NCBI GenBank assembly: GCA_024195265.1
Contig: JAJLRJ010000008.1
Location: forward strand, 42,924,873 to 42,988,872
DNA length: 64,000 nucleotides
Source: Dendrophyllia cribrosa
Lineage: Eukaryota > Cnidaria > Anthozoa > Scleractinia > Dendrophylliidae
Reading direction: 5' to 3'
In this document: positions 32,154 to 44,400 of the stretch, piece by piece
Position numbering within the stretch: position 1 is the stretch's first letter
Layout of the letters: each line of letters opens with the position of its first letter
The notes under the pieces: model-generated
Seen by the model: the letters and a program-made list of their open reading frames with translations, nothing else
The model's database searches: none
Told to the model about the DNA's origin: nothing
Made by a program: the position numbers and the translations under genes

Positions 32154-32595
32154 TACTACAGCTATGAGCCCCACCTACTTTGTTTGTCAAACAAAGAATT
32201 GCTACTAATAGAACGATAACTATTTTCCCCAGTTACAACACTGAACTTGTACATACATGTGTGTGTTACTGAAGGACCTGAAGTTTTATGAAAAAAGAAA
32301 ACCCGTTTCAGTGATATTTTTAACAAAACATGTTTAAACCATTATAACGGTCTTCAGTTGTAGTGAGAATGACAATATTCAAGTTAATATATAGAGAGCT
32401 CTCTATAAAGCAATGACAATTACAAGTGTTATTAAAGTTGTATAAACTAATTAAATAAAAAATAGTTGTCCATGGGACTATAGTATTTGTAATGGAGTTT
32501 CTTACCAGCCATATGTAATATGCTGAGGATCAAAATTAAGAGGAATTGTGAATACAGACCAAAGACAGAAAGAAATAAGTCTTCTAACTGTTTAA

Positions 32596-32955
32596 TAGAG
32601 TGGTTTCAATATTGAGTGTCATAAAACCAAAGTATTTACTCTGGCCAATCACCATAATATGCATGTGATATGTGCACACTACATCATTTATTTCATTTCA
32701 CAACAGACATAGCCAATCCAATGAACCAATTCATAACTCAAGGCAAATACATGTGACCTGTGCCTGAAGCATGCGAGAATGCATGCAAGTGAGTCACACT
32801 TGGTTTTGTTTTACTTCTGATTGGTTGAGAAAGTGGCATGAATTTTTTTTAAAGTGTAGTTAATCCAGATTACATCATAATAGATGATCTGCCACTTTTT
32901 AAAACCAAAGCAAACACTAGTTTCTTTTGGCGCTCAATGATTTTAAACCACTGTA
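32596..32955. mobile_element. MITE family X, copy 2, diverged
   Basis: Ends TAGAGTGGTTTCAATATTGA and a diverged complement. The interior (CCAATCCAATGAACCAATTC, CTTCTGATTGGTTGAGAAAG) matches 44451-44735. Confidence 0.65.
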
Positions 32956-33177
32956 ACATAACTACACTGATTTTTTTTATCAAAAGATGGATTTTTCTTC
33001 TATAGAAGAAATTGTTCTTTGGTTTTAAGATATAAGTGAAGATTAATTAGGCTCACAAAGCAAAATTGTTCAAGGAATGGACACCAGTTATGCAAACTTA
33101 AATTTAATATAAATACAACATAATAATTGTTAAACATGCAAGCAAGGGATGAGGGCATAATAGTGCGAGGGCTTGTC

Positions 33178-33460
33178 AAACCCCTGGGGGTGGGACTCCC
33201 ATATAAAAATAATGGGGTAATCAGAAATATTTAAAAAGAAATAATAGTTAAAAGAATCTTGTTTTGTGGATGTGGCAATAATGTACCCTAAGAGGTACCA
33301 ATATTCTAAAATAACACATCATATTCTGCTATATTTTTTGACTAACAGTGGTCATAATGTTTTTTGGAACCTGAGCGGTACCAATCTACAAATTTTGCCC
33401 CCCTAAAAGTTACGATGATTACCCCTGTCATTTTTATATGGCAGTCCCCCCCCCAGGTTT
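33178..33460. mobile_element. MITE (AAACCCCTGGGGGTGGGACT family)
   Basis: Inverted ends of about 40 bp with GGGACTCCCATATAAAAAT in the left arm and its near-complement at the right. A related end occurs at about 22973-23015 (GTCATTTTTATACGGGCATC). Confidence 0.65.
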
Positions 33461-33984
33461 TTTTTTTTTCTGTTAGTAAAATATTGCTTGTTTAGAAACA
33501 CTCTTTGGAAGAGTATAAATCTTTTAAGGACCTACCTACATGTCAATAATTTAATTCCATGGTGTCATTATAGTTAGTTTTGATTTTTAGTGTGTTTTAT
33601 CTCATACATTTTAATCTTGTAAATATTTTTGTACTTTTATTGTACTTGATATTAAAATTCCACTGTAGGGCAATGTTGCAAGATTTTTTCTTATTTATCC
33701 TGCTTTCCACCCAGGCTTCCTGCTGTCTCTTTTTCCCGCTAGCCCACCCTTGAGTGCACGATTAAATATTAAAATACTGGATAATTATAAAGAATCAGTT
33801 TCACCTACAGTTTGAAGTAAGCCTTTTTCCCCTTTTTCTCATCCTTGTATTAATTTATTTTGTGATCAATCGGAGTTACCATAAAACAACGAGTACACAT
33901 GTGCTGAAGGGTCCACCGGTTCTTCAATTGAGTGACACCAATAGATAAGTTCCTCACTCTCTACCATTACATTTTTTGTGTTTG

Positions 33985-33987
33985 TTT

Positions 33988-34018
<31 letters not shown>

Positions 34019-34027
34019 GGGGGGGGA
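33985..34027. repeat. T13-G20 homopolymer junction
   Basis: A T run (33985-33997) is followed directly by 20 G (33998-34017), then TGGGGGGGG. It is followed by a segment (to about 34240) resembling 57430-57610: both contain AATATCCTGCAAGT and AGCTAAAAGAAA...TTCGAG...ACAAGATCAC. Confidence 0.8.
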
Positions 34028-34479
34028 TGTTGGATGATTTTGAAAAGCAATATCCTGCAAGTCAACTCTCTAAAGGAAAAAATATCCTGCCACTGCCAAG
34101 CCAAGCCAAATTGAGGCTTTGCTTTTTAATAAAAAAAAGTAACAGCAACAGAGCTAAAAGAAATAATAATTCGAGCACACACAAGATCACTTCATGCCCC
34201 GATCACAAGTCTAAGGGTTTGCCCCCAGAGGACCATAATGGGGGCAAAATTTGTAGCTAAAATCTAAATCAATTTTGTTGTTCATCACAGATTCTTAATA
34301 AAAAGTGGTTCATCTCCAAGTTGTGGTCTGATATCTTTCATAGCTGGTTTGAAATTCTTTTGGTGTCCCTATCCTTATTGGTTCCACAAAAAATGTTTCC
34401 TCGCCATTCTCGGTTAACTTATCAAATAAATACCTTAGGGCGTTTGTTAGAAAACTTGGTGTAAGATCCAAGTGTAACA

Positions 34480-35160
34480 TTTTTTCCATAATTCGTTTTT
34501 TTCCCTTTTTGCGTACGTTAATTAGGCTTATAGTTTATTTCATCCCTTTGTTTAGTTTCTTTGCGCGAATTTAAATGTTAAGTTATGTGTGTTATTTTTC
34601 GCCCCTCGTTTGCGTCTCTTTGCTTTTTCATCTTCATTAGCGCCTTTTTGGTTTCTCTAGTTTTCTTTTCTGCATATTCAACCGTATTTTTACATCGCCG
34701 TTCGGCAGTACAATTTTGCAGTTAATTCTGGTCCGCGCTTAGCGCAGTTCTTTTCAGTCAGTTTCAAAGCTCCGCGCTTTACGCAGTTCACTAACACAGC
34801 AGTTTTCTCTGGCCGTAAAAATGTAATTGTGTTTCACTCCTCGCTTTATCGCAGTTTCATTGTTTCTTTATGCCGAATTTTGGGTTTACCTCGGTGTAAA
34901 AACCTCTGACTTTTTTCTTTGTTTTCTACCTTTGTTGTTTAGTACCTTTTGTTTTCTTTGTTTTACGTCACCCGTGAGTTGGCAGGTTTTTACACCGAGG
35001 ATGAGCCCGAATTTTCCTTAGTCGCAACTTGTTATTTTTTTGCTCTTTTACTGTTTTTAGTTTCAACCCACGCACAGCTACGCTCTTCGTACCACGTACG
35101 CCTGTTATCAAATAAACCTTCGTTTATTTAATGGATTTGGTTTGTGGTGTTGATATTTCT
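34480..35160 (+). other. T-rich block, possible solo LTR (weak)
   Basis: Pyrimidine-rich + strand with internal inverted pieces (TTTACCTCGGTGTAAAAACC against GGTTTTTACACCGAGGATGA), a late AATAAA (35110-35115) and then TGGCCACGAGAG, loosely like a primer-binding region. No TG...CA ends or target duplication could be fixed. Confidence 0.2.
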
Positions 35161-35729
35161 GGCCACGAGAGTTGTTCGCTTTTTGCAGTTTCACTTGGTA
35201 CGAAAAGGCATTTATGACCATGACGTGTTAAGTATACAGAGAGTAACACAGGTAACTGAGTTTGGCGTAGGGCTTTAACTTTATTGATAAGTTTCATGCA
35301 CCTCAACGAGTGATTAAAAATTGTGCTCAGTGCTCTCTGACTCTCTATGATTTTATTGTCGTTATTTTATCCGTGGTGAGATTTATTCTGACGTCCAAAA
35401 ATGTGTTTCCTTTCCGAGAGCACGGGAGACAAAAGGCAGCAAAAACAAAATCCCCAAACCTAATTTTTGCTCCTTTTCGCGCTCCTTGCCTTCAAACGCC
35501 TCCCGTGCACTCGAAAAGGAAACAGAAAAGAAAAGACTGCTGCACTGGCCAATGTTTAGTTCAGGAGCTGATCCAGGCTGTGTCCCACGGTGCACCGAAC
35601 ACCCCCTACACCCTAGGTGCATGCTAACTAGAAATAAACGCTCGCTTTGGAAATGTGTCATAAAGATCATAAGTTTTCGTTTACCTGGACGGTTGAGGCA
35701 TTTAGGTACTGCACCTTAGCTAATTAACA

Positions 35730-35907
35730 ATTGGTTCATGCTTTACCGTGCACTATCGAGTTATGGAGCACGTGGGAAGTTTGGAGAGCACGAAAGAAGC
35801 GTAAGAGTTGCCAGAGGCGATAGCCGAGGGCAACTTTTCTTGAGTGCTCTCCAAACTTCCCACATGCTCCATAACTTGATAGTGCACAGCTAAAAGCATG
35901 AACCAAT
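35730..35907. mobile_element. 178-bp MITE
   Basis: Arms begin ATTGGTTCATGCTTTACCGT and continue GGGAAGTTTGGAGAGCAC. The right arm is their near-complement. Confidence 0.75.
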
Positions 35908-36754
35908 CCACCGTAGGAAAAAAGATGGCGGCTGTTCATTTTACCACAATACCTTGCGGACCTAACATAGCACATAAGGCACAAAGAAAGCCAAATTTTT
36001 ACAATATTTGTTCCAGTACTAAGGACAATGTGTAGACCAGGTTTGAAGATTTTATAACTTTTCTTTACATTTTTATGAACGTTGTTAAGGTTTTTGTGCG
36101 CTAAGAATTATGGGTAAATGTACCAGTCGCCATCTTTTTTCCTACAGAGGATTGTTTTATAACATAGCCGGTGGAATTGTGCATCAAATCCGACGCGAAT
36201 TCTGGCGAAGCGATTTGCTCACGCTATCAGCGTGCACTATCGGGATTTTGAGCACGCTAACGGAAACTGAATTTGATTGCGCGGCTCTGCTAGCTATGTT
36301 ATAATACAATTCAAGGGAACCCTACCTAAGGATCACAATACCAAACAGGTACGCAAAGCGTACGTGAAGATATAATAGCGCTTAAAATGATGCTATGGAC
36401 AGAGATTAGGGCATTGTTTTTGTTCTTCATTTTAATCGTACAAAGTGCTTATAACCGATATTTTTGCAACTATGACAATGTCAATGCACTAAGCAACAGA
36501 ACTGATTTGTATTTTTCTTACATTGAAATTTTTCCGATTATCACGCAATTTTGTAACAATACATGAAACGAGCTACGAGATATAGTTAAGCCGTAAACGT
36601 AAGCAAGAAACTTAACTTAAAAATGGCTTTTAAAGCATTATTGTTTGGTTTAAATCGTTAAAGTGTAACATAACACGTGGACAGCTTCATAAGGCATAAA
36701 TTATTTGCGGAAACATGACTGCTGAAGGTTTTGTGTGCGCGCGCTATTAAGGGC
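35908..36754. other. Intergenic, nothing recognised
   Basis: Only short frames. Words shared with the adjacent MITE (GTGCACTATCGGGATTTTGAG near 36231) suggest another degraded copy. Confidence 0.35.
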
Positions 36755-37030
36755 TGGTTCCCACTAGCGACGTAATCGGAAGCGGAGTTGGAGTCGGAAG
36801 CGTATGGAGCCTCATGTTCTAGTGTAAATTAAAACAACGGATTCGCAATCGGAATCGGAAGCTCGACGGAATCGGAATCGGAAGGATCAGAAGGTTTCCT
36901 TTTTCTTCCGATTCCGCTTCTCCTTCCGTCGCTTACTGTCCGCTTCCGTCGTTTTGATTTCCACTAGATCGTAAGGTTCTTACGATTCCGATTCCGCTTA
37001 TGATTCCGCTTACGTCGCTAGTGGGAACCA
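36755..37030. mobile_element. 276-bp MITE rich in GGAATCGGAA words
   Basis: Ends TGGTTCCCACTAGCGACG and its complement. The left half repeats GGAATCGGAAGC and the right half repeats TTCCGATTCCGC, so the whole element folds on itself. Confidence 0.8.
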
Positions 37031-38607
37031 AACTTTACCCGCTGTTGATTTTAAATACAACAATATTCCGTGTAAGAAATCATTTTGGTTCAGAATGTTT
37101 CATCATTTGTTCCTTCCTGCAACATATGATGTATGTTGCCCCAAATGGATAAACAAGTTAAAGAACATGTTATTTCATTAGCACTTTTCCCGATGAAGAG
37201 TATGTAAAAACACGCATAGAATATTTAACGTTTTTGAAACAATGGGTTTTCTTCACACACTCTGGACAAAACAAAAGGACTGCGCGGTTGCGGCCTTAAT
37301 GCAAAATTGTCAGCAGGATAAGGAAATGCCCGGAGACAAGGAGAAATATCGTGCACACTAATGTTGCACGAAACTGCTGAGTGCGCAGTATGTCCAAACC
37401 TAAAATGTTTGCGAAGAAGGACGCGGAAACCGAGAAAGGACTACATAGAGACCGGCGTTTTGGCGTGAATTTTTATAACATTACGGTCGTTTTCATATAA
37501 CTTTACTGCGCGGTGTTTCGAATTTCGTTGGGAAATTGAGTAGAGAACGTAATTGGGACTGACTTGGAAATGAAGCTGGCAACTTCATTCCTGCCAAAGT
37601 TAGCCTTCGGCCCGCGCTTCGCGAGGAATTAAGGGTCATTACGTTTTTTTTTTTACAATTTACACGGGGAAGAAATTTTAACACTCTTAATTCTTTTGTT
37701 TGCTTGTTTGTTTGCTAAATGAAGTTCACATAAACAAGCTACCAGTCACTCATTTTTTTTCGCCGATTAATTATTTGAACTGGAGTAATTCTCACTACAG
37801 GTAATTCAATATATACCTAATTCAATAAAGGTTGCTTTGGCAATTGGTCATTGGGCATTGGGCATTGGACATTGGGCATTGGAATTTGGGCATACGCAAC
37901 ACAATGCAATGCTTTGCTTGAGTAACCGCCAAAGTGTACAGCGTGCACAGAAAGATCCAAATTTTACACGGCAGAATCGTAATTCGTCAATAAAATTAAT
38001 TGAGCTGGTGGTTCATTCTCAGATGAAGTAAAGGTATGGCATGAATTTGAAGCATTAATTCTTCAATATATATTTAAATGGACGAGAAAAAAGAAATAGA
38101 AGAAAGTTCACTTCTCTACTCACTATATTCTCCGCCGCCATGAATGAAATATTCGTAATTCTCCTCTCTGCAGTTCAGGAAAAAAAATATAAGTTGCAAT
38201 AGTTGTCCCAATCTGACCAAATATCAACATTTTTAAAAGCAACTCTTAAAGTAATATAACGATTGGATTTTATGGATTTAGAAACAACAAAGCTGCAATT
38301 TAGAAGAAGGTAAATACTCACGTTGTGTGGAAACGGCAAAATTAGCAATTTTACGTCGGGTCTGTGAAGAGAACGCGAGCTATTTTCCCGCCAGTCATGC
38401 GCAGTCGATCATTTGGATTTTCCCGGGTCCTGTGGACAGCCTGTCTGACAAAAACTGCGGACTTCCGAATATAGGTTTTTTGGTTGATTCTGCTACAAGG
38501 TACAGTAATAAACATGTAAATAAGAAGCAAAGGACCGCGAACGAAAATGCTGCTGGTGTACATGGGATCTGGAGACGATCAAGTAAGCCAAAAAGGGTCC
38601 AAAAATA
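37031..38607. other. Intergenic, no gene recognised
   Basis: Contains a heptanucleotide array at 37845-37892. A short frame ending MLLVYMGSGDDQ at a GTAAGC (38585) cannot be tied to any gene. Confidence 0.4.
37845..37892 (+). repeat. ATTGGGC heptanucleotide tandem repeat
   Basis: About six imperfect units of CATTGGG. Confidence 0.75.
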
Positions 38608-38880
38608 GGAATACAAATAAAGTAAGCAAGGCTGATACTACGTTGAACACTAAACGCGACAACGACATGATAGAGCCCAAACTGAAAGCCAAAATGCGAC
38701 CGTGGACAGCTGTTTCGATCTTGTTTGGTCTCTTCAGCACGGTGTAGCAACAAAAATGAATGAGCGCAAATGAGCTCATCTGAGGTCATCACCACATGCA
38801 ATTTGGTAGACAATTGGCGTTCACGCTGGTTTTTCTATATTTTTGCTGCTACACCGTGATCAGTTTTGGAAGAATTATCA
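38608..38880 (-). repeat. Dispersed repeat, copy 3 (inverted)
   Basis: Reverse complement of the segment at 2633-2880 (here ACGACATGATAGAGCCCAAA). The + strand reads SKADTTLNTKRDNDMIEPKL and further to a stop. Conservation of that frame across copies was not tested. GCACGGTGTAGCAACAAAAA and its inverse flank the right half (38738-38862). Confidence 0.6.
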
Positions 38881-39424
38881 CCGGTACTTGTACTACAAAA
38901 TAATCGTAATTACGGTAATCATGGATAGATGAATTACAAAAAATGAGTGGTGAACTGCTGGCGTTTCGCTAAAAACAAGCCCCACCCCCCTCAAACGCGC
39001 ACGTGGTCGCACTGTAACATTTCTGCTTTTAGATAAAATTTGAATGCATTAGTCTTTTGCAAAAGGTGCTGTTATTCAAGCTCAGTCCTCCGGCTATATT
39101 CCAGTAGCATAACAAACAACTGAAATTAGAATTAAGCTTTTTCTACAAAACGTTTTATTGTAAAAATTCTGCGCACTACATACTAAGTAATAATTAGCTT
39201 AGCAATAAAAAATGACCCAACATTCCCAAGAAAGTTATATTTCTACATATTTCCCTATACAACCCATTTCTATAGAGCCCCAAATTCCTACTGATATGCA
39301 ATAAATAGAAAAATCCTACAAAGTACAAATCAATTAACATTTACATTATAGCAGTCCTCAGTCACCATTCACCATTACTGGTGACTGTACTGCTGCAGCT
39401 ATTTTGCAGCTATTCTGCAGCTAT

Positions 39425-39960
39425 CAGGGCCGTAGCAAGGGGAGGGGAGAGGCCAGGAGGGGAGGGGCCAGGGGGGGCATGCCCCCCCCAGTTTTTTTGT
39501 TTTGTGATTGACATTCCGAAGTGTTTTACTTTTTACAATATTCATTGGTTTACTGAGACAGTGTAGAAAGTACTGAATTGACTCTGTTCAACTGTTGTGC
39601 TTCCCTTGATCAAGACAGTCAATGATTTTTTTTGCAACTATCATTAGAATTTTATTTGGAATATAAGAAAAATCTATGGAAATAGATATTGTTGTTTGTG
39701 TGATCATGTGTAATTACTTCACCAAGCCTTTTGGATCATGGAAATGTGCTGTGCTTTGTATAAATAAGTGTCAGTTTAGAAAGAGTTTTTATCTATCAAA
39801 AATTTGAAATTTGAAAGCCCAAAATGCTGGAAAATGCAATTTTAAACAATTTTCGGGGGGTGCATGCTCCCGGACCCCCCTAAAAAGGACGGCCAGAAGC
39901 CTGTCCATTGGGTCTGAAACATTTGTGCCCCCCAGTTTTTGAAGGCTTGCTATGGCCCTG
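39425..39960. mobile_element. TIR element (CAGGGCCGTAGCAAG family)
   Basis: 15-bp ends CAGGGCCGTAGCAAG and CTTGCTATGGCCCTG with one mismatch. Just inside are G-rich (GGGGAGGGG) and C-rich (CCCCCCAG) tracts. No coding capacity. Confidence 0.7.
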
Positions 39961-40207
39961 TCAATTCACTGACTTTTGCATCAATTTCAAAAACACAATA
40001 GTCTTTACTTTATAGTTTGTTCAGTGAGGCACACTTGCAGAATAAATCTGGCAAAACATGCTCATAATACGGCAATAGGAAATGTTCAGTATTCTACAAT
40101 ACTTTTTATTGTAAAAAGTCTGCACACAACATACTAAGGAATAATAAGCTTAGCAATAAAAAAGAACCCAACATTCCCAAGTAATATTTTTACATATTTC
40201 CCTATAC

Positions 40208-40768
40208 CGTAAACCTCCGAAAATAAGCCCTGGGCTTATTGCCCAACGTCCCTTTTTGTCGGGCTTATGTTGGGGTTGGCTTTTATTTGGTTGGAAATAT
40301 TTGTTAAAAAAATCAATTGGGCTATTTTCGGGTGGCATTTTATGTCTTAAAATTTTGCGAGCCATTTGCACCAGAGGGAGTGTGGGTTCAAGGCAGTGGC
40401 ATTGTATTGCCTTGCAAGTTCTATGTATACGTTCTATATATAGTTCTATGTATTCTATTATAAGTATGTATACGGCCAAAAGGAAAACAGATCAAGAGTG
40501 AGAAGAGAAATTCAAAAAGGACAGTAAACTTATAAACACTGGTTGTGCTCTTTTGTGTTGATGATAATTAAAAGCAACATCTAAGTTGAACATGACTCTT
40601 TTATAATTTTTTTTAGGTCAATTTAAAACACCCCCAAGGGCTTGTATTTGAGGGGGGGGGGGGGGGGGGGGGGGGGGGCTTATTATTGGAAGGAATTTTT
40701 TGTTATAAATTAGGTGGGTTATTTTCAGGTGAGCTTATTTTTGGAGGGTTTATTTTCAGAGGTTTACG
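40208..40768. mobile_element. TIR element with ATAC target duplication
   Basis: Ends CGTAAACCTCCGAAAATAAG and TTTATTTTCAGAGGTTTACG, flanked by ATAC at 40204-40207 and 40769-40772. The duplicated block at 39240 shows the empty site (CCCTATACAACC). It contains a 27-G run at 40652-40678. Confidence 0.8.
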
Positions 40769-41102
40769 ATACATGTATATCTCATTTCTATAGAGCCATA
40801 AATTGCTACTGATATGCAATACATAGAAAAATCCTACAAATTACAAATCATGTTACATTTACATTATTGCAGCTCTTTTTAAAAGAGCTACTCATTACTG
40901 GTGACTGTACTGCTGCACTATAGTCTGTACTTGATAGTTTGTTGAGGCACACTTGCAGTATAAATCTGCCAAAACATGCTCATCATATGGCAATGGGAGA
41001 TGTTCAGCTTTCTAGGGCTTCCAAATCCCGAAAAAAGCACTTTTTTGTGACCATTGTTTGTATTCTTATTCCGGAATTACATACAAACAATAGAACGCCA
41101 CC

Positions 41103-41108
41103 TTTATT
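41103..41108 (-). terminator. Poly(A) signal of MIOX
   Basis: AATAAA on the - strand, about 155 bp after the MIOX stop codon. Confidence 0.5.
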
Positions 41109-41260
41109 ACATTATTCTTATTTACCCAATATTATATTTCAAGCTACATCCACTAAATATGATTACAAAAATACAGCTAGAGCCAAAGAATGTTAAATTC
41201 CTTATGTTCCCTTGAAGTTTTACAGTATGCATACAGGAAGCCAGTCATACTAAGCTGTTT

Positions 41261-41394
41261 TCACCAGGACAGCTCTCCAGGGCAGTACTTGGCAATCAGT
41301 GCTTCATAATATGGTGTGACAGCCTCAACATCAGGCACTGCATCAGCCTTGGAGTACAGGTCATACTTGCTGCAAATAAACAAAGTACAGTTTT

Positions 41395-41437
<43 letters not shown>

Positions 41438-44400
41438 ACAATGACTCGCCTTCGGCTTGCCGTTGTAAATGCCCATACAGATCAGACTCAAATATTTTAT
41501 CGTACTTATGAAATGAAACAATGAGTAGAGATCTGTATGAAAGTTAATGAATACTAATTAGCAGGACAGGTGTCAGTTGATTTGTATTGGGGTTTACAGA
41601 GGTGTACAGGTGACTCAAATACCACCTATTGATTTGTCATAACTTATGAATTATCAATGAATTTTATAAGTATCATTTTAAAAAAAACTAATTTATTAAT
41701 TCATGAGACCTTCACCCAATGGAATGAAAATACAACAAATGCATACACTTTATATTGATAACATACCCCGTATTTAATATTGTTTCTAGTGGTAACTGAT
41801 GGAAGGTGAAGTGCTGCGAGCAGATGCTCTAGCAATGAAGCATTGTATTTGAATCGCGATGAATAAAACATATTGCAAAAAATATTGGGAACATGTTTGG
41901 TAAAAATATTGTGGTAAAGAGGAGAGTAATATTAAATTTTTCTTTGGTTTGAAAATTTTCAAACCAGTTTGATTTTTGTTGTCCTTTGTCTGAGACAAAC
42001 GGAAATAAAAATTAAACTGCTTTGAAAATTTACAAACCAAGGAAAAATTGTAATCACAACATAGACAAACCCATTGGGTGTTAAAGGGTTAACGCTCCTT
42101 GTGTAAATGAAAGCAAAACTTACTTGAATTCTTTGACCCATTTAAGCATTTCTTTATCTTCATCATTACATAAAAAATTGTAGTCTCCACCACAGTGCCA
42201 CGGATAGAATGAGTGATATCTGATCATATACAGTGCCTGATACATACAAACAAAACAAAACCAATGATCTTCTCTCCAACATAAAACAATGTATGTAGAA
42301 TTACACAAAAATGCATGTCATCTTCAAAGAAATGTTTGTTTATTTATTTTTTTATTTATACGAATATTCTTCAAGGACATCCAATTTAGCTAAGATAGTT
42401 TAAATGGAGCCCTGTATGTATAAATTTATAAACTATAAATTAAGAGCAGATCTTTGCAAAAAATCAAACAAAATCGCAAATCACCGGCAAAGCCAGAAAA
42501 ATCAAATATGCTCTTCTTTGGCATATACCGGTATGTAGCCCTTATCAAGTTGACAAACGCTGTGTAGTTTTTTCATTGTCAAAATATTAACTTGTTTCCG
42601 ATAAAAATGAACAAATCCATTCAATATCTCAAGCACAGACAGAGTGAAAATTACTTGACGTGGTTACTTGACTATTGTATGAAAACTACTGGGAAAACCT
42701 CTCGTATTTCCCATTTGTTGTACATGTATAATTCATTTATCTTTGTCAAAATACTATGTTTTTGTGACATTCAACACAGTTCTTTAAGATGAAATGACTT
42801 GGAGAAGATAATGTGCCAAGACACACAGACAAATATAATTATTATTTATCCAGAGCCATAAAACTGTTCTGTACTCGTGTTGTTTACATTCCAAGTCATT
42901 CACACTAACGGCAATAAATATTTTTTATCTTCTATCTTCTAGGGATTTTGTAGTTTTACTTGTCAACTGGCTCAATCCTGGGTGGGTTGTGGGCCTCAAT
43001 CCAGGGTGGGAGGGACCTCCCTATAATAGGCTATATGGGGATATTAACAGCCCATTCCTGCATAGTAAAGAGATGCAGTGTTTCTTCTGTACGTAAATGA
43101 AAGCAGTACCATTTTCTATGGAAGGTATATGAAAGGGTTAAGAGTTACCTTTTCTGTCAAAAACAGTATATACAAAAGGGTAAGAGTTTGGACCTCGGGA
43201 TGGAGCATCCACGTACAACACTTTGTTGAGTACCCCTCCCCCCCCCCCCCCCACCTGGGGGTCAATTGTGATACTCTTTTTCTTGTAGTGCTAGCTGAGA
43301 TCAACAGAGATGTCTAGCAAAACCAGAAGTGTTACTCGCAAAGACCTGCAGGGATGTCTGCCACTTTTGAAACAAAGGGAAAGGAATGTGGTCCAGGTTT
43401 GTGCAGCCATTAGTGGGAAGGAGGCCCCTTGCATGACGACACAAATAATGGCTGCGTAGGACATTTTCTATTATGCAAAAGAAGAACAAATTTGATTTTT
43501 CCAGTTTTGCAAGTTACTGTTTGATTTAAGCATTCTAAAATATTGTTTTTTTTTTATTGTAACCCCATAACAATATTTTACTTTACCTCTTTGGGGAGCT
43601 TACAGTTGTTTCCAGTAAGAACATGGTACATGTACTCTGAAAGGTTAACAGGTGACAAATAAATATTCTTACTCAAGATATATAGGGCATCTTCTTTGCA
43701 TGCAGCATGTTGCATGTTGCATGCCGCAGGTTGCATGCTGCATGTTGCATGCCTTACATTATTTTGTATCTTAATGTACCATGAGATGCAGGATGTCGGG
43801 GTGTGCAAGAAGTAATAATTCATTATTATTGTTTCAGTCTTATTTTTTGTTTCATTAAACCTATTAAAAGAGGTCATTCAATTTTTAGAGTACACTGTCT
43901 AAAATGTCCTTATTTTTTCAGCTGGAAAAAGAGTACAGAACTTAATGACTCCAGTTTTTCCTTCTAAATGTTAGTTAGCTTCCACACATACTATCCATAA
44001 TTCAAATTAATTATCTATGATCTAGATGAGCATTACAAAACAGGTTTATGATAGTACAGTTCTGGGCCTTAGAGTGCAGGTTGAATCCAAGCAGTAAATT
44101 TTACTGGTTACTGCCTGATAAGGATAACACTATTATAACAAGATATACGTACCATCATGTCCCCATGACATGTTCACATTTTCCAGGCCACAATTGGGTT
44201 CATAGATGCCATATTTTGTGCTGCAAAAGAAGCAACAGCAAAGCAGATAATTAAAGTAGAAATCATTTCATGTTTGCATTTTAAACTGTTCTATAAATAT
44301 AGTACCACTCAAATGTAAGTTGACAGTCCCTTGCATCCAAATCATTGCTTGATCAAGTCTCAGGTCGAGTTTTAAAAATTTCAAAACAAGTCTTTTCAGT

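Larger units (their letters stand above)
32154..33984. other. Intergenic with two MITEs
   Basis: Includes a palindrome TATAGAGAGCTCTCTATA near 32390 and the MITEs at 32596-32955 and 33178-33460. No gene was recognised. Confidence 0.45.
39150..40990 (+). repeat. Duplicated block, each copy carrying a different transposon
   Basis: The segment TTATTGTAAAAATTCTGCGC...ACTGGTGACTGTACTGCTGCA (39150-39405), followed by TTTGTTCAGTGAGGCACACTTGCAG (about 40016), recurs at 40107-40207, 40769-40930 and 40938 on. Copy 1 is interrupted by 39425-39960 and copy 2 by 40208-40768. It lies downstream of MIOX. Confidence 0.75.
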
